From Camellia lanceoleosa (Eukaryota > Streptophyta > Magnoliopsida > Ericales > Theaceae), in NCBI GenBank assembly GCA_025200525.1, contig CM045767.1, positions 5,591,437 to 5,655,436 of the forward strand: 64,000 nucleotides of DNA, written 5' to 3'. Positions 59,167 through 64,000 of the stretch are shown here, piece after piece; within the stretch, counting starts at the first letter, position 1, and each line of letters starts with the position of its first letter. The position numbers and the translations under genes are program-made. Under the pieces are notes generated by a model. That model was not told where the DNA came from. It worked only from the letters and a program-made list of their open reading frames with translations, and searched no databases.

Positions 59167-62100
59167 TCAAACATCCACAAATAGGTCCGGATATTTCTCT
59201 CGGACCTCCAACTCACGTTCCCAAGTGGCCTCCTCCACTCCGTGATGTTTCCACAAAACCTTTACCAAAGGAATGGTCTTGCCACGCAGGACTTGATCCC
59301 GCCTATCCAAGACCCGAACCGGTCTCTCCTCATACGAGGCATCCTCATCTACCTCTAAGTCGGTCCAATCCAATACATGCGATGGATCCGGCTCATACTT
59401 CCGAAGCATACTCACATGAAACATGTCATGCACTCCGGACAACTGCGGCGGCAAAGCCAAGCAATAAGCAACCTCCCCAATCCTCTCAAGGATCTCAAAA
59501 GGACCAATAAACCGAGGGGATAACTTCCCACTCTTCCTAAACCTCATCAAGCCTTGCCTAGGTGATATCTTCAGAAAGACATGATCACCCATCTCAAATG
59601 CCAACGGCCTCCTCCTACGGTCAGCATAAGATTTCTAACGACTCTGGACTGTAACAAGCCTCCTACGGATAAGCTCAACCTTCTCCGTCGTCTCCCTAAC
59701 CAACTCCGGACCCAACAAGGGTGCATCACCCACCTCGGCCCAACAAATTGGAGACCTACACGGTCGGCCATACAAGGCCTCAAACGGTGCCATACCGATA
59801 CTAGACTGAAAACTGTTGTTGTAGGCAAACTCCACCAAGGGCAAGTGACTCTCCCACGTCCCACTAAAGTCAAGGACACAACCCCGAAGCATATCCTCAA
59901 GGATCTGAATAGTACGCTCGGATGCTCGGCCTTCACTTGCTGACAAGTAAGGCACTTAGACACGAAGACAGCCACATCTCTCTTCATACCCCGCCACCAA
60001 AACTGGCGACCTAAATCCTGGTACATCTTAGTACCTCCCGGATGCACCGCAAGGCGTGAATGATGAAACTCTCGGAGTACCTCCTCTCGGCAAGACTCTG
60101 GCACAAACAAACGGTCTCGGTATCTCACACTCAGGTCGGGATACACCCTCAGACCCTTCTAAACTTTCCCACTGGAGATCTTCTCTCGGAGGGATTCTAC
60201 CTCAAGGTCACCTCTCTGTGCCTCTAACACTCGAGTCACAAGTGTAGGCTGCATAACAACAGAAAACAAGGCCGCAGCCTCCCCAAATTTGCCCAGAAGC
60301 AAATCAAACTCGCCAATTGCCCCCAACATCTCCCACTCTCGGATGGCTACACAAGCTACATCACTAACGGATTTCCTGCTAAGGGCATCGGCCACAACAT
60401 TGGCCTTCCCCGGGTGATAGTGCAACTCGAAGTCATAATCCTCAATAAACTCCATCCACCTCCTCTGCCTCAAGTTCAAGTCTTTCTATGAAAATAGATA
60501 TTTCAGACTCTTATGATCCGAGAACACCTCGAATCTCTCACCATAAAGGTAGTGCCTCCAGATTTTCAAGGCAAAGATCACAGCTGCTAATTCTAGGTCA
60601 TGCGTAGGGTAATTCTTCTCGTGAATTTTCAACTGACGTGAGTCATAAGCTACCACTTTCCCCTCTTGCATCAACACACAACCCAAACCCTCTCGTGAGG
60701 CATCACAATAGACTGCATAATCCAACCCTCTCTCCGGAATAATCAAGACCGGAGCAGTGGTCAATCTAACTTTCAGCTCCTGAAACAACTTTTCACAAGT
60801 CTCACTCCATACAAATTTGACTCCCTTTCGAGTCAATCTAGTCATCGGTGAAGCTAACCTGGAGAAATCCTTCACAAACCGACGGTAATACACAGCTAAT
60901 CCCAGAAAACTGCGGATCTCAAACACACTCTTAGGTCAGGCCCAATCTTGCACCGCCTCGCCTCTTGGATGTATCAACAGACACCCCTTCCCTAAAACCA
61001 CATGGCCTAAGAACTTGACTTCTCCTAGCCAGAACTCACACTTCCCAAACTTGGCATACAGCCTATGGGCTCTAAGCAACTCAAGCACCACTCTCAAGTG
61101 TTCCTCGTGCTCCTCCTCTGAAGGTGAATAGATAAGAATGTCGTCAACGAAAACGACTACAAAACGATCCAAGAATTCCCAGAAAATCCAGTTCATCAAG
61201 TCCATAAAGACTGCCGGTGTGTTGGTAAGCCCAAACGGCATTACTAGAAACTCATAATGGCCATACCGCGTACGAAATGCCGTCTTCGGAATGTCCTCCT
61301 CCCTGACCCTCAACTGGTGGTAACCCGATCTCAAGTCTATCTTAGAGAAACAACGGGGAACCCTTCAACTGGTCAAACAAATCATCTTTACGGGGCATAG
61401 GGTACTTATTCTTAACCGTAGCCCGATTCAACTTCCGGTAATCAATACACAATCTCAAGGCACCATCTTTCTTTTTGGCAAAGAGGGCCGGTGCTCCCCA
61501 CGGTGAAACACTAGGGCGAACAAAGCCCTTATCTAGCAACTCCTGGAGCTGAACTTTCAACTCAACCAACTCTGTTGGAGCAAAACGGTAAGGTGCCATG
61601 GAAATCGGCGCCGTGCCGGGCACTAGATCAATAGAGAACTCTATCTCTCGGTGAGGTGGTAAATCAACAAGGTCCTCGGGAAAGACATCCGAATACTCGC
61701 AAACCACCCTTGGCAACACAATCTGGGTCTCAACACACTCACCACTTTCAAAGCTAGCAAGTAAACCACTAAGCTCACTCCGCCCTCGCGGATTATACCC
61801 CGGTGGCACAACACTACCAACCCAGTCTCCCAAGAAATGGAAACACTCCCCGCTCACGGTACAACAAGTGACCCTCTGGCGGTAGCAATCAATAACTGCC
61901 CGGTATGACGATAACCAGTCCATTCCCAAAATAACATCAAAGCCCTTCATGGGCATAACTACAAATGGAAACGGAAGCCTATGCTCGTCGACCTCTATAT
62001 CACAACCTCTACATCCGTGTTTCAAAATCAACTCACCCCCAATGGGTGACATAACACAAATAGGAGATGCTAATAGTACTAACTCCAACTCCAACACAGA

Positions 62101-63464
62101 TGCAAATGCAGCAAATACAAAAGAATGAGATGCACCCGTATCAATCAACACTCTAGCAACCGAGTTGCAAAACATAAAGGTACCTCTCACTACTGATGGT
62201 GCCGGTACTAGGTCCTGCGCGGTAACAGCATACACGCGCCCTGTAGGCTCCTGATCCACCTACTCACCTCTAGGAGCATATGACTGCTGTACAGACTAGG
62301 ACGACGAAGCCCCCGGATTGGCCCTCGAGGCCTGCACAGACTGAGCTGGCTGATAACCCTGCGTCTGCCTAGAACCAGACGCTCCTGAAGTGGCACTCAA
62401 CTGTGGGCAGAACCTCTTCAGGTGCCCAGGCTATCCACACTGATAGCAAGACAGGGGCTGCCCCCTGCCAAACTCTGACTCTGCGGTCTAGCTGAAGAAG
62501 ATGCAGCTCTCTGACCTCCGCCCTTTTGCGGGCAAACCGAAGCCTTGTGACCCAGTTGGCCACACTTGTAACAGGTGAACTCTCCCTGATTGCCCCTCCC
62601 GGAGCCTGCACTCGGTACTGGGAAAGTCGACCTAGCCAGACCACTCTGAGACGGCTGAGGGTTATAACCCCTCTGTCTCCTGCCATCACCCTGGCCCTCT
62701 TGGCCCCTCTTGGAGCCTCTATGTTTCTCCTCATCCTCCTCCTGCATCATAAGCTCCATATGAGCTGCAGCATCCACCAAATGTCTATACTCTCGAATAT
62801 AAGAACCACCAACCCTCAACTTGAGGCCACGCCTCAACTTCCGCTCAAACTCGTAGCAACGGCGCTCCTCGGATGCCACGAGTTCAGGTGCAAACCTGGA
62901 CAAGCTAGTAAACGTAGCCTCAAACTCGGCCACAGACAAACCCTGCTGATTAAGCCGGCTAAACTGATCCCTCAGCTTCTCCCTGGCAACTGCAGATAAG
63001 AACCTCTCCTGGAAAGCATTTACAAATGCCTCCCAAGTACCGCTAACACGGACCTTCTCATACTTCCACCATTGACCCGCGTCTCCCTTCAGCTGGAAGG
63101 ATGCCAAGGTCACTTTCAGTGCTCCGTCCTCGATGCCAAGCATCTCGAACGTCTTACTCATTTGCTCCAACCACTCATCTGCCTTAAGTGGTTCCTTTGG
63201 ATCCCCAACAAACTCCTCCAGGTTAGACCAGAAGAACTCCCTCTTCAAGAAAGAAAGCCCTGCCTCAACTGCCTGATTTCCAGCCCTAAGAATACCCAAA
63301 GCTCCCGCTATCTCTCGGGCCAAAGCACTCATAGCCTGCTGACCCGCTGGCTCGGCCACATTGGCCTGACCAACTCCCTCCTGTACTGCCAGAATCTCAT
63401 TCGGTATAGGCACTTCCTGTCGCCTAGGCCTACCACGCCTACCACCTCTTCCTCGTCCTGACAT
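59167..63464 (-). pseudogene. Ty3/gypsy chromovirus gag-pol, disrupted
   Basis: From MSGRGRGGRRGRPRRQ at 63464: gag capsid (GDAGQWWKYEKV, FQERFLSAVAREKLRDQF), zinc knuckle CYKCGQLGHKASVCP and a second decayed one; protease with DTGASHSF near 62142; reverse transcriptase ([28 protein letters not shown] near 61148); RNase H ([20 protein letters not shown]); integrase zinc domain ([11 protein letters not shown]); integrase C-terminus; and a chromodomain-like end (VLWKHHGVEEATWERELEV). Breaks: a frameshift near 62460 and stops before protease, an extra C near 61360, frame changes near 60935, stops near 60483 and 60160, and a 355-bp deletion at 59920/59921 that removes the integrase catalytic core. 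Tekay/Del-type by its chromodomain. Confidence 0.92.
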
Positions 63465-63858
63465 CCTAATAAAGGAAACGAAGAGCATTAGCACATTTAT
63501 AAATGTGCCGAAACTAAACACTCACGTCCTAATGCATGGACAACTGTAATTCATTCCACGTAAGCACATAAACACATAAGCACTTACGAATTTCATTTCC
63601 GGATAATGATAGTCCCGTGGCGTTACTAGAGTTCCGGTTAGAAACAGCATTGATCAAGTGCTTTTCCAGCAAGACTCATAGAAACCCAAGGATCCAATCA
63701 ACATCCTAGAAATTAAATCCCATACCCAAATAATCACATAAGCATGTTATCAATTAAACACATGGTATACGACACTACTCCTAAGTCTCTTTCAAGCGAG
63801 ACAAACCCATTGTGATCCTAATCACTTCCCACGTACCCAAAGTATTCGAACCCGGTAC
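63465..63858 (-). other. Leader of reverse gypsy element
   Basis: Sequence between primer site and gag start; includes the right arm (63534-63563) of the 30-bp inverted pair. Non-coding. Confidence 0.6.
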
Positions 63859-63870
63859 GCTCTGATACCA
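63859..63870 (-). other. Primer-binding site, initiator tRNA-Met type
   Basis: TGGTATCAGAGC on the - strand, complementary to the 3' end of initiator methionine tRNA, three bases inside the 5' LTR. Confidence 0.88.
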
Positions 63871-63873
63871 AGT

Positions 63874-64000
63874 TGTAACGCCCTTAAAATAATAACATTA
63901 AACCCACAATATTGACATGCATTGATATATGTAAAGGCTCATCATTCTTTCATTCAACAGAATAGTTCATTACAAAAGTATTACATGTTAACAACAAAAG
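63874..64000 (-). mobile_element. 5' LTR of reverse gypsy element, 3' end only
   Basis: TGTAACGCCCTTAAAATAAT on the + strand is the reverse complement of the LTR end, similar to 34410 and to the end at 41769. The rest of the LTR lies beyond the window. Confidence 0.85.

Noticed and set aside
62526..63461. + strand frames over gypsy gag
   Set aside because: Antisense shadows of gag, whose zinc knuckle and capsid motifs are on the - strand.
1..64000. tRNA, rRNA or known snoRNA genes
   Set aside because: I looked for cloverleaf-like and box motifs by eye and found none I could support; a covariance-model scan would be decisive.

Overview
This is plant nuclear DNA, most likely from a woody eudicot. 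The evidence is spliced genes with GT-AG introns, homologues of Arabidopsis genes, AT-rich intergenic DNA, and a dense mix of plant transposons (hAT, Mutator-like, Helitron, CACTA, RTE-type LINE, Ty1/copia, Ty3/gypsy chromovirus). No bacterial, organellar or CRISPR feature was seen. Protein identities come from recognising families by eye; no database search was run.

Layout. (1) 1-5400: repeat-rich DNA with no gene; an 864-bp hAT element with a perfect 8-bp target duplication and a Harbinger-like element. (2) 5426-9300: an intact F-box/kelch gene of the At1g67480 type on the + strand, with a promoter, a long leader intron and a 122-bp tandem duplication over its last codons. (3) 9777-14050: a belt of MITE-like elements, one 9-bp-TSD foldback element and a hAT element inserted in another MITE. 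(4) 14314-18980: an intact nine-exon nucleoporin NUP54 gene on the + strand, with a Helitron in one intron. (5) 21284-27278: a 5'-truncated, stop-bearing pseudogene of alpha-glucosidase I (GCS1) on the - strand. (6) 27655-31063: a 5'-truncated pseudogene of a PHD-finger/acyl-CoA N-acyltransferase (IDM1-like) on the + strand, head to head with the GCS1 remnant. (7) 33153-41769: a CACTA end, a hAT end and a composite, rearranged Ty3/gypsy element. (8) 42002-49626: a DUF4378/VARLMGL-motif gene on the - strand, open over its first two exons but carrying a nonsense codon, a frameshift and an in-frame 147-bp duplication at its C-terminal end. (9) 50203-58360: a truncated LINE with a 15-bp target duplication, a Helitron 3' end, and a degenerate Ty1/copia element with two ~1.06-kb LTRs and an array of hairpins. 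(10) 58388-64000: a second, reverse-oriented Ty3/gypsy chromovirus with gag to chromodomain but no integrase core; its 5' LTR runs off the window.

How it fits together. Two genes look functional (the F-box/kelch gene and NUP54). The other three host genes are decaying, mostly through nonsense codons explainable by C-to-T or G-to-A change plus truncation. As I recall, the F-box/kelch gene and GCS1 are neighbours in Arabidopsis (At1g67480, At1g67490), so the GCS1 remnant is probably the dying ancestral copy in its original place, not a random insertion. The most unusual structures are: a hAT insertion whose target duplication is exactly a 5' splice site; a copia internal region built of hairpins with a shared loop and differing stems; and gypsy LTRs loaded with the palindrome CGCTCGAGCG.
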